Source: Imbricaverruca yamaguchii
Taxonomy: Eukaryota > Arthropoda > Thecostraca > Neoverrucidae
Reading direction: 5' to 3'
DNA: 64,000 nucleotides
Assembly (NCBI GenBank): GCA_034440575.1
Contig: JAOTOL010001656.1
Span: forward strand, 2,378,001 to 2,442,000
The translations under genes were made by a program, and so were the position numbers. The notes beneath the pieces are model-generated. The model did not search any database. It was given only the letters and a program-made list of their open reading frames with translations, and was not told the DNA's origin. The stretch's first letter is position 1; every line of letters starts with the position of its first letter. Positions 46,101 to 58,100 of this stretch are shown piece after piece.

Positions 46101-49100
46101 GATTGATGGGTTGCTTTGGTTTAAGGGCGCGCCGACTACAGGGTCATTTGGCGTCCACAGCTAGTTACTTGTTCAACGCGTTGATATGACTACGTGCCTG
46201 TACTGCGCCAATCCTTCCCAGTGTATCTTAGTGCTAACGCCCAGGATAGAGTACAATTTCACAGCAGATGGGAAGGTGAAGAGCTTTCCGGATTCAACGA
46301 CCTGTGATTTATCACCTAATACTGCTAGGAGGGAGTAAGCCTGGTCACTCCCGAAATGACCTTGACGCTCCAGGCAAAGCCTCGGGCATGAAATTTAGAA
46401 CGTGGCTAACTGTCAGAACTAAACCACATCTAGGACAAAGTGATTTATTCTCACCATTGAGTAAGTAGCCATGGGTAGCGTAAGTGTGTCCTGTGCGTAG
46501 ACGGCACAGCATCACCTAGTCTCGCCTTGTGCTATGCGAGCATGAGAGCCACTGGCCCAGAGACGCCTTTATTGTCCGTAGTTTGTTGAAAACAAGCTCG
46601 TCCCAACTCGCCTGTCGCTTGCCATTTACTTGTTAGAAAAGCTAAGATATCTGAAATATATTCCCTGGCAGGGATTGTAAATTATCTTCGCAATGGAGCC
46701 TGTGCCGCTCTCCTAGCAGCATTATCGGCTTGTTCATTGCCTGCGATACCTATGTGGCTAGGAATCAAACAGAAGTGAACGATTTTTCATGAACAATCTA
46801 ATAGTCGGGTGGCGTAAGATATAATAAAGGGTCAGGGGCATTAGAACCCCTAAGTGCCAGAAGGATGTTCAAAGAGTCAAATATAATTACATGATATTAA
46901 TCATCCCAGACATCCATAACATTCCACCAGCTCGGACGTGTAGATGGATGCGAGCTTCGGTAACGTGAACGATCTGGTGGCTGTGTCGCACACAAACGCC
47001 TTCCAACCCCGACGTCTGTCTTTGATCCATCCGTAAAAGCTTTGGCGTGGCTATTATAAAATATCGGCAAGTGCTCCTAAGCTCGTGCTCGAAGCTCATC
47101 TGCGAGAATATCCCCTTTGCGGGTGTCAGCTAAGACAATATCTATCCTCGGTTGTAGTGAAAGAAGTCTCCATGGGGTTGTTAAAACCAGCGGGACACGT
47201 TTCACATTGCGAGTTTCTAATCGACTTTCATCAAAAAGATCCGTAACTCTACTGCTCAGAGGTTGGTACATACGTGCTCCATTGTGTGAAGAACAAAATT
47301 GATAGTGTATGACAGGAGAGCACTGCTTGGTATGGAGGGTGTTGCAGAAATCTGCGTAATTTGCATACGTGGCGCGTCCCCAGCGTCCGTCTCCTCAGGG
47401 AAAGTGGCGACTCGCTGAAGTCCGCCAGAAGGTTCTCGTTTGGCGAAGTCCAGAATGCACCAGTCACAATCCTCACGGCGACATTTTTAACAACATCCAG
47501 AACAATTTTGGATGGGACAGACACTGATCACTGATCCACGGCCCGCTGGAGACGTGGTGACACAGCCCCACCACAAGCTGAGGATTAGACAGACACTGAC
47601 CCATAGCTCGCTGGGAAGGGGGGACACAGCCCCACCACAAGCTGAGGATTAGACAGACACTGACCCATAGCTCGCGGGGAAGGGGGGGGGACACAGACCC
47701 ATCAAGATGAAAGAAGATGAAACAGACACTTACCCGTGGCCGCTGGAGAGGTCGTGACACAGTCCCACCATATGTTGAGAGTGACACAGACACTTATCCA
47801 TGGCCGCTGGTGAGGTCGTGACACAGTCCCATCATATGTTGGGAGTGGCACAGACACTTACCCGTGGCCGCTGGAGAGATCGTGACACAGTCCCACCATA
47901 TGTTGAGAGGGGCACAGACATTTACCCATGGCCGCTGGAGAGGTCGTGACACAGTCCCACCATATGTTGGGAGTGGCACAGACACTTACCCATGGCCGCT
48001 GGAGAGGTCGTGACACAGTGCCACCATATGTTGGGAGTGGCACAAACACTCACCCACGCCGCCGGAAGAGAATGCCACCATATGTTGAGAGTGACACGGA
48101 CACTTACCCATGGCCGCTGGAGAGGTCGTGACACAGTCCCATCATATGTTGAGAGTGGCACAGACATTTACCCATGGCCGCTGGAGAGGTCGTGACACAG
48201 TCCCACCATATGTTGGGAGTGGCACAGACACTTACCCATGGCCGCTGGAGAGGTCGTGACACAGTGCCACCATATGTTGAGAGTGACACAGACACTTACC
48301 CATGGCCGCTGGAGAGGTCGTGACACAGTCTCATCATATGCTGAGAGTGGCACAGACACTTACCCATGGCCCGCTGGAGGGCGACGTCGTCGATGAAATT
48401 CATGCCGGCTGTAGATAGCGTGTGGTCGGCGGCAACAGGGAGCGGTACCGAGCAGGAGGCACTGAGGACGCTGTCTGTGCCATCCAGTACAGAGTTCACC
48501 ATGTTCATGATGTCCCCCAGACCTGGCAAGATAACGTGTGTGAGTTACACCACGGAAGGGAGTCGAAGTAACATTGACGCATGAAGACAAGTGCACGCCC
48601 TAAAGTAGTCCGCGAATCTACTCAAGATCGTGTTAAAAGAAGTAAGTCAATAATATGGTGTCATTTCCGGAGAATGCATGCATGACGGAAAGTAAATAGC
48701 AACCATAATATAAAGTGTCATCAAATCTGAAATAATCGTTTCCACTGTTAGTTAGTTCGTTATTTGAGCTTAAGGGCGCTTCGACCAAAACGTGATCATT
48801 TAGCGCCCATAACTTCCAGTTGAGCATCAGCTAGTTAAGCAGGCAGATGTTACTGGTGTGTGTAGATGGCTTGAAAACCGATCGCTTTCAGAAAGCGGAA
48901 TATGCTCCCAGAATGAACAATGTCCGAGTCATCAGCTAGCACATCACGATATGTGTTGAGCCGTGTATTATTTCCACATCTCATCGGCTGAGGGGACGGC
49001 ACCTGGACAGGCCGCGGCTCCGTCTGACATCTCACTGGCTGAGGGGACGGCACCCGGGACCACCAGAGGCTCCGTCTGACATCTCACCGGCTGAGGGGAC

Positions 49101-52100
49101 GGCACCTGGGACCACCAGAGGCTCCGTCTGACATCTCATCGGCTGAGTGGGAAGGCACCTGGACAGGCCGAGGCTTCGTCTGACATCTCACCGGCTGAGG
49201 GGACGGCACCTGGACAGGCCGAGGCTTCGTCTGACATCTCACCGGCTGAGGGGACGGCACCTGGACAGGCCGCGACTCCGTCTGACATGTCACCGGCTGA
49301 GGGGACGGCACCTGGACAGGCCGCGACTCCGTCTGACATCTCACCGGCTGAGGGGACGGCACCTGGACAGGCCGCGGCTCCGTCTGACATCTCACCGGCT
49401 GAGGGGACGGCACCTGGACAGGCCGAGGCTTCGTCTGACATCTCACCGGCTGAGGGGACGGCACCTGGACAGGCCGCGACTCCGTCTGACATGTCACCGG
49501 CTGAGGGGACGGCACCTGGACAGGCCGCGACTCCGTCTGACATCTCACCGGCTGAGGGGACGGCACCTGGACAGGCCGCGGCTCCGTCTGACATCTCACC
49601 GGCTGAGGGGACGGCACCTGGACAGGCCGCGACTCCGTCTGACATCTCACCGGCTGAGGGGACGGCACCTGGACAGGCCGCGGCTCCGTCTGACATCTCA
49701 CCGGCTGAGGGGACGGCACCTGGACAGGCCGCGACTCCGTCTGACATCTCACCGGCTGAGGGGACGGCACCTGGACAGGCCGCGACTCCGTCTGACATCT
49801 CACCGGCTGAGGGGACGGCACCTGGACAGGCCGCGGCTCCGTCTGACATCTCACCGGCTGAGGGGACGGCACCTGGACAGGCCGCGACTCCGTCTGACAT
49901 CTCACCGGCTGAGGGGACGGCACCTGGACAGGCCACGACTCCGTCTGACATCTCACCGGCTGAGGGGACGGCACCTGGACAGGCCGCGGCTCCGTCTGAC
50001 ATCTCACCGGCTGAGGGGACGGCACCTGGACAGGCCGCGGCTCCGTCTGACATCTCACCGGCTGAGGGGACGGCACCTGGACAGGCCGCGACTCCGTCTG
50101 ACATCTCACCGGCTGGAGGGGACGGCACCTGGACAGGCCGCGACTCCGTCTGACATGTCACCGGCTGAGGGGACGGCACCTGGACAGGCCGCGGCTCCGT
50201 CTGACATCTCATCGGCTGAGGGGAAGGCACCTGGACAGGCCACGACTCCGTCTGACATCTCACCGGCTGAGGGGACGGCACCTGGACAGGCCGCGGCTCC
50301 GTCTGACATCTCACCGGCTGAGGGGACGGCACCTGGACAGGCCGCGACTCCGTCTGACATCTCACCGGCTGGGTGGGAGGGCACCTGGACAGGCCGCGAC
50401 TCCGTCTGACATCTCACCGGCTGAGGGGACGGCACCTGGACAGGCCGCGACTCCGTCTGACATCTCACCGGCTGGGTGGGAGGGCACCTGTACAGGCCGC
50501 GGCGACTGCAGATCGGCCGCCGGCGGCATGTACGGCCTGTCGATAGGTGGCGACGAGCCCTCCACTGGTTCGACCTCGCACGGCCACGCGCGCGCCGCCG
50601 CTGCCGCCGCCGCTGCCGCTGCGTCCGCATCACACTCTGTCCGGCACAGCCTCGCCAGCTTGGGCGGAGCGCGGGACAAGTGCGGAGCGTGCAGAGTTGG
50701 TGCCAGCGGCGCCGGTGACGACTGTGACGGGGCAGACACCGTCGGCGAGAGTGCTGTCCTCACGTCGGTAGCGGCTGCGTCTCTGGCTCGACCGCTTGCT
50801 AGCTGGTGTTGGCCACCGAGGTGGCCAACCTGCTCCACTGGCGGCTGGTCGGCCAGGCTGGAGCCGCGGTTCAGCGGATGTCCCAGGCTGTAGCGACGGC
50901 TGGGAGGCGGCTGGCGCAGAAACTGCATCACGGCCGCGCTCTGCAGGAGCGTCTCGATGTCGGTGAGGACGTCGCCGACGCTGCCGGGCGGACTGCGTGG
51001 CCCACGACGGGAGCACAGAGCCCGCACAAGCTGCAGCAGTCGCGCACGGAGGTAGCGCCTGCCGGCCGCCTGCCGACGACACGGTGCAGCTCAACAGTGA
51101 CGAACGGGCACGCAATAGGTGCACGTGCAACAGGTGGACGAGGTCAGAAGGACATGGGCTCGACTCTAGTCGCGGTCTCCGCCACGCGAGTTCGGTTGAC
51201 AGCAGACAGGATCTCGGATCGTTGGTTGCTGAATTTTTCAGCACCAATGAGAGTCCGCAACGATTCGGAAGAGCCGGCACACGAGGCTGTAAGACAACAC
51301 GCGCCACTCGACGTCAAGCCATAAAGACAGAAAAAAACATGTCCACGTCCCCTAACAGCCAGACGAAGCTGCCACAACCGTGCGATTGCGCCGACTATCT
51401 TCTCCATCTCTTGTTGGAAGAATACTAAGTCGCACTTTAAAACAAACATGATCGTTATATCGCAGTCCACTAATGTGTTGGCAGCAATGGAAAAACAGCA
51501 GCACAGCAGCCGTGATATCCGCTGAGGAAGGCCTTCAACGCAGACATCCAATGATGCCAAGGTGTCGCTGTGGTTTTGGCTGTTATGGAAGGTCCCCCTT
51601 ATAGTTTTACCTTAGTTAATCAGACGCAGTGTCCTGAAATGCAGACATTTCGGTGGATATCCACACTTAATGGCAATTGTTTGTATAACATTTTTGCATC
51701 ATTACGTACCACCTTTGCTATTTTTAGTCCAGGATACGAGTGAGCTTTGGATTGGTTTTTAAAAGCGCTCATGGCATATGACAGCAGCACAGCTCACTGG
51801 TAAAGGCAGCAGGTACACTAGTAACATCATTAACATCAACCGAACAATCAACAAAGTTCATAGAAAATCAGTCATGAGCAGGCATTGCTCATGTATGTTT
51901 GCACTTTTGTTAGCATCAATTGGCCTCTTCACCCCCCCTCCCCAACTATACAAAAAGTATATTTCAGGACACTGGTCAAATGAGTCCGCACGAATTTTCA
52001 GGCTTGTAGACCCATGAGGCCTAATGCTTACCAACAGAATCACAAGATGCACTCTGACGCGGAAAACTCTGCAATTGCCATAATCTCCAACTGCGCAACA

Positions 52101-55100
52101 GCAAAAGAACGCATGTGTACATCTGCACACCAAGCTGAGACGTTATGGTTTTGAAGTTCAGCCGGTGCACATTTGACCCCACGTTCCCCTTACCTGTTCT
52201 TCATCGCTGTGGCGGTGGATGTGCAGACAGTCGCTGAACTGGTCGACTATCCTGCCGATCAGCCGGGCCTGCTCCAGATCGGTAGCTGGCTCCTCGGGAC
52301 ACAGCTGCGCGCCGGTCGCCTCGGTCGACAGCACGTCCCTCTTCAGGCTGGCCAGCACACCGAACAGGCTCTCGCGCTGGCTGACCCGCCGTGGTGAGGG
52401 GCCGGACGCCAGCCGGCAGCGGCCGCTGGTGCGGTGCGCCGTCAGCAGGCCGCTGCTCGCCAGCACGCATCGGCACCGGCCGCACCGGAACCCGGCCCCG
52501 CTGGACGGCCCGGGCGGGCTGGTGGTGGCGGCGCCGGCGGTGGCGGTGTCCATCGAGCCAAGGCAGCGCTGTGCCACCTGCTTACCCCCCAGCGGCTCAG
52601 GTGGGGGGTCGTCCTCGTCGTCAGGTGCTGTTGCGGCACTGCCGCCCCCGTCCGCCACGACAGACCGAGAAGCAGAGGGGCCGCTGCGCCGGCAGGCAGA
52701 TCTGACGTCACCGTGGCGCCATTGTTTTGGTTCCGGCTCGGTATCCGTCGTCTCTTCAGAGTGCTCAGCTTCGGCACCTAACAACAGCCCCGAGGCCAAG
52801 GATGTGCATGACTGGACGGCGTCCGACATACTTGAGCCTGAAGTAGGGTGCTTATCACTGGTATTCGCTACACTGGAACAGCCAACGGCAGCACTGGCTC
52901 TTCCTTTCTTTTCGGCAGCAAAACGTTTCCGAGCAGCAGTTTTTGCGTTGGCAAGCAGAGTTTTGGCTGCGGCCGCATTCTTTTTCGTCGTCTTTGTCAA
53001 CTTTCTCTGAAAAACAGGCTTCTGTTGAACTTTCGCATTTGGTCTCGCTACAAAATCATGAATCACTTCGGGCTTTGTGTCCTGCCTCTCGTTCTTTTTC
53101 CTTTTAATGGGTGGCTCGTCCTCGCTACTGATTCCTCCGCGTTTGTCAGTGGCGGCTCGCTTCTTCGTTGGTCGACATGCAGAAGTTGAAATGGTTTTGA
53201 TACTAGACTTTGCTCTAGAGTTTCTTCCCGCAGTTCTAGTGACACCACCGCACTTGTATGCACCTGAACTCTTCACAGAAAGGCTAGGCATAAATATATT
53301 GGCCGGCTCACTAGCTGACACTGAGGTGGGATTCTTGGCCGATCTGTTATTCGATCGCGCAGATCTCCCCGCTTGACTTGCGTTCGACCGCGCAGGTTTC
53401 CTGGTAAGCATGTTGCTCGAGCCTGCAGCTGACCTTCTACCAGACTGGTTTGGCCGGGCGGGTCTCTTAAAGGACATGGTGTTTAAGCGTGTGGCGGGTC
53501 GCTTGAGAACCTTATTGTTCGAACCTCCACCCGATCCCTTTGCCGACTTGCTATTTGCATCCTTTTTGGCCTCGCAGTTATTTGACCTCACGGTAGGGGT
53601 CTTAACCAAAGGGCTGTTTGTACCTGCTGCTGGTCTTTTGGCTGGCCGGTTATTTGAACCTGCGATAGACGCTTTCATTGACCGGCTACTTGAGCGTGCT
53701 GGGGTGCTCGTGATTGGGTGTCCACGTGAACTCACAGCGGGCCTCTTGTCTTGCTGGCCACCTGAACCTGCGTTCGACTTCTTCATCTGTTGGCCATTTG
53801 AACCCGCTGCGGACCTATTTACTGGCCGGCTATTTGGACCCACCGCTGACCTGCTAGCCCGTGGCTTATTTGAGCTAACCACTGATTTGTTTGCCGGTGG
53901 GTTGTTTGAACCCACCACCGATTTGCTGGCTCGTGGGTTATTTGAACCCACGGTGGGCCTTCTACCAGATTGTTTATTTGACCCAGAGCTTGACCCCTGT
54001 GTCGACTGGTCACGGAGCCTTGTCCCAAGTTTGTTGACCGCGCCGACGGATGCCACCCGAAGCGGTGAAGCAGACACGGACCGTCGATTCGAGCCCCGTG
54101 CTAACGGAGGGGCGGGAGGTTCTGTCTTGGTCCTCTGTATGGACTTGATGCTGGTCGCTGCAGAAGAGGTATCCCGTCTGCCCCGTGTCGCAGAGGGTGT
54201 AGGCATCACATTCTTGTTCCTTGCGCCAGAACGGGTAGATAGTTTACCCTCACCCCTAGTCGCGGTGACGACAATCTTGTCTTTTCCCCTCGTGCAAGAG
54301 ATCGAAACCTTCCCTTTGTCTGATGCCGATGGTTCGGAGGTTGCAACCCTATTCTGTGTCACAGAACTAGCGCGGGTTTTAGTCATACTTCGTACTAATA
54401 ACGGTCTGGAAGGAACACTTCCGCTTCGTGCTAAAGTGCTGCTATGGGGTCTACTTTTGTTCTGTTCAGAAGTTGAAACAGGGGTACCATTTTTATCGCA
54501 TCGCACCGACATGACTGGAGTCCTCCTTCTGTTCCGTGTGACAGAGAACATAGGAGTCACACAACTGTTCTGCTTCTCCGCCTTGACATGAGTCGTATTC
54601 TTTGCTCGTGTCAAGGGTAAATGAGAAATTACAGTTCTGTTCAAAGTCATAGAACTAGCACGAATCCTGCTTCTGCCCCTTACTGAGGATGGAACAGGAG
54701 TTGCACCCCTGCTATGAGAGTCACCATTGGCCGAGTGAGGGGAAACACTACTGCCACGGCACGAAACAGGAGGACTAGCGGATCTCCCAATGAGAGTTCT
54801 CGCCATCGGCGAGGTAGGACTGATACGACGGGATCGTGTTCGTTGCCGGAATGGACTCGGAGATTGGCTTGGAGATGCATGTCTCTTCTGGCCTCGTTTG
54901 GGGGGTGCGGTTCTGAAACTCGCTCTGCTTTCGCTAGTGGAAGTCAGGAGCGCTTTACCGGTAGACCCAGATTTTTGCGTAGCTGGCTTCTTGGCCGAAG
55001 GATTGTCCATCTGATTGGGCTTCTGCCTAGCGGGCTGTCGCAGTTTATCACTTGCAGTCTGAAGTTGCAAACTGACCGCAGCTTTGCTTCTTCCACCAGA

Positions 55101-58100
55101 TCTGATTCTGGCTGCAACTTCCCCTGGATTGCTTCTCGTCCTTGAGGGTATCTTTTGTATCGAGCTATGTGCAAGTAAGGACTTCTTTGCAAGCTTAATT
55201 TTCTTCCTTGAAGAAGTTATTTGTGCTGAATGGCTATCCGTTCCCAAATAAGCTTTTGTCCCAAGCAACACAGTAGGCCTTGTTAGGGAAGTCTTCTTTG
55301 TTGATGACGTTTTTCTTTTTGGTGATTTCTTTGCGGACGTCGTCTTCTTTTGAATGTTAATTTTCTTCCTGGGTGAGGTTTTCCTTGCTGGTGAAGTTTG
55401 CTTTGAAGATGTATTTTCCTGTGCCTGGGAGTCTTTCCTTTTTGGTGATGTCTTCTTTGTTGGCGAAGTTTTCTCCGCCACTAAGCCTCTATTACCAGGC
55501 GAGGTAGCCTTTCGTTTCACTGGCAATGATGTTCTGCTTGCAGGACAGTTCTTGGTGGTTGTCTTTCCACTCCTAATAGATATAATGGAAGGCTTATTGG
55601 CCAAGACATCTCCCTGTGGTGTGGACAGAATCTCCATCGCTGTGGTGGAGGATGTGTTCGCTAGTAGAAGTGCTACATCGCCAGAAGGCACAGCCAATAC
55701 CTCGCTACAGGACGGCACACAATTCGCATCGCCAGAGGGTGCAGCGAATTCTTCGCTGCGGGACGCCACACAAGTCGCATACGACTGTGCTGCAAACATC
55801 TCACTACATGGCTCCAGAGCTAGCTGGTGAGGGATTTGGTGAGAAGCTATCACAGATGCCTCATCAGACTGCAACGTAGGAAGCTCTCCATGCTGCTCAA
55901 GAGGCTTGTCAGACTGTCCCGTAATGAGCTCTTCCGACTGCTCTGCAGGGACGTCGTAAGACCGAATTATGGAAGAGGCCCCATCAGGATATTCTACAGG
56001 AAGCCCGTCAGATTGTTCCGAGGAATATTTTCCAGACTGCTGCACAGCGAGTTCACCGAAGTTTTCTGCAGGGACCTCGTCAGACTGCACCATAGGAAGC
56101 TTGTCCGACGGCATCGCCGGGGACTTGTCGGCTTGCATCGCGGACATCTGGTCCGTCGGCAACGCTGAGGTTCCATCGCACTGGATCGGAGACATGTTCT
56201 CGGGTAGAGCTGCAGGCAGCGGTGGAGGGACTTCGTCAGAAATTGCGCCAGACACCCTCGTTAATGAGTCAGTGACATCGTTTCGCGTAGCAAACAATTC
56301 ACCTGCCTGCGCCACACCCACCTCGTTCACTCTTTCGTTCAATGTTACTTCCTTCGGAGCCTTCCCATCGCCTTCCCGCGGTGCAGACCCGTTTGCCTTC
56401 GCGCTGAGAGTTACCGCTCTCACTTCATTAGGTCCTTCCACCACATGGCTTTGAGGCACCACGATCGCCGTAGTCTCAGTTGGTAGGCTGCCTATTGCAT
56501 CAGATTGTCCCTCCTCAAACTCCGACATTTCGCTGTTTTTTGTTGCCCGCATCTCATTGACTGGGACCGGTCGTTCTGATCTAGGAGTGTCGATCTGGAC
56601 CACCGAGGAAGAAAATTCGGTGAGCACCGCAGCGATCTTGCTGTTACAAGTATTTCTTATCTTAACACCCTCCACGGCATGCACATCGGCTACGGGCAGT
56701 GAACTCCACTGGTCTGTTCTAGGAATTTCTGAAGGCTCTTCTGGCGATCTCTGGTCAGTTGTCATACCGGGGGTCTCATCAGAGCTCAGTGCATGGGGAT
56801 CTTCGCCTGATGGCATGTCGTAAAGAGCTTCCAGATCCCGAGTATCCCGCGTCGCGCGTGGCTTCAATGAGTCAGCATCCCCAGCCAGGTGCATAACATC
56901 AACATGCTCCTTCAGCGTGGCATCGGCGTCTCCTCTCTTTGCATTCATCATACTGTCGACATCGTAGTCGGACAAGGCTCCCTGAAGATCACCTGAGGCC
57001 TGATCAGTTTTCTCTGCTGGTGCCCAGGTATTGTGACCGGAACCCATTTTTGGCACAGATATCCCGGATTCTGGCGCTTTCAACGAACCTTCATGCCCCG
57101 CAGGAGCGGATTCCTCCAAGGATGCAAGACCCGTCTGTTGCACTACAGGCCCTGTGCTCTTCAGGAAGGTGGCGTTCAAAGGTGGTAAGTAACTTTTCCT
57201 CCAGGAGGCATTGTAAGCACCCGAATTGACGTCGAGCTTTTCATACGGGTCAGAGTTCGCAATCACATTGCTTCCAGCCAGAAGGCCAAGAACCTGCCTG
57301 GATTTAGACATGGAATCTTCTTTCACATCCAAGACACCCGACACTACTGTCTCCACAGACGCAGCATTTCCCGCATCGGACGCAGGAAGATGTTTTGGCC
57401 GCGGGGCTAGAGCATCAACTTCACTTAGTGTGCGAACATCCTTAGTTTCCACGATGGCGCATCCATTGTTCACAGGAGCAACTTCAGCGACTTGAGACGG
57501 TACATCGCACGCGATGTAAGCGGAATTCTTGTTCTCGGATACAATGTCGCCTTCTGCTTTCACGCCACACGGCTCATCCATCTCACCACTACCATATGTG
57601 TCCAACACCTTCTCGGGAGTACGCTTTGCGTCTCCCAAATGTACACGTTCCACGTTCACAGCACCAACGTTATCTATATTCGCACCATATATCTTGCCGT
57701 CAATTAAAGTTAAATTATCCTGGACTGATCTTGTCATCACGTCCAGCTTCTTCGTTGCCTCCTCTACGTGTCCATGTCCCTGAGAGTTCCGCACACCGGT
57801 GCCACCCCTACCACATCGTGCTGACACAGTAACCTCCTTCTGACCAGAGTCGCCACCGCGACGTCCTACGCTGTGGCGGCGAAGCGGACGTGACTGCTGC
57901 GCGCGTCCCTCGGATGCGAACTCCCTAGCCAGTCGCCGCGCCGCTCGGGTAGACGATGAGCTTCTTAGCGCCGGCTCGGCCTCGGATGGGGACGGCACTT
58001 CGGCCTGGTGCAGCTGCTTCTGCAACCGCACCAGGTTCAGCACGGGGAACAGCTGTTTGGAGACGCGCTTGGCCGGCAAGTTCGCCAGCATGCGCTCGAT

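Larger units (their letters stand above)
39392..48815. repeat. Three diverged members of a dispersed repeat family
   Basis: 39400-39460, 46100-46165 (partial) and 48741-48808 share a GTTAGTTAGTT start (absent at 46100) and a GGGCGCTTCGACCA-A-GTGATCATTTGGCGCCCA-like core with many changes. Probably a SINE or MITE family; ends are not definable here. The span given covers all three copies, not one element. Confidence 0.45.

Noticed and set aside
49084..50409. Frames of 288-420 codons on both strands
   Set aside because: Generated by the 51-bp period; exon 2 ends at the array boundary with a donor.
53410..54591. 393-codon plus-strand frame inside the giant exon
   Set aside because: Antisense shadow of the 17-residue repeat region of the zinc-finger protein.
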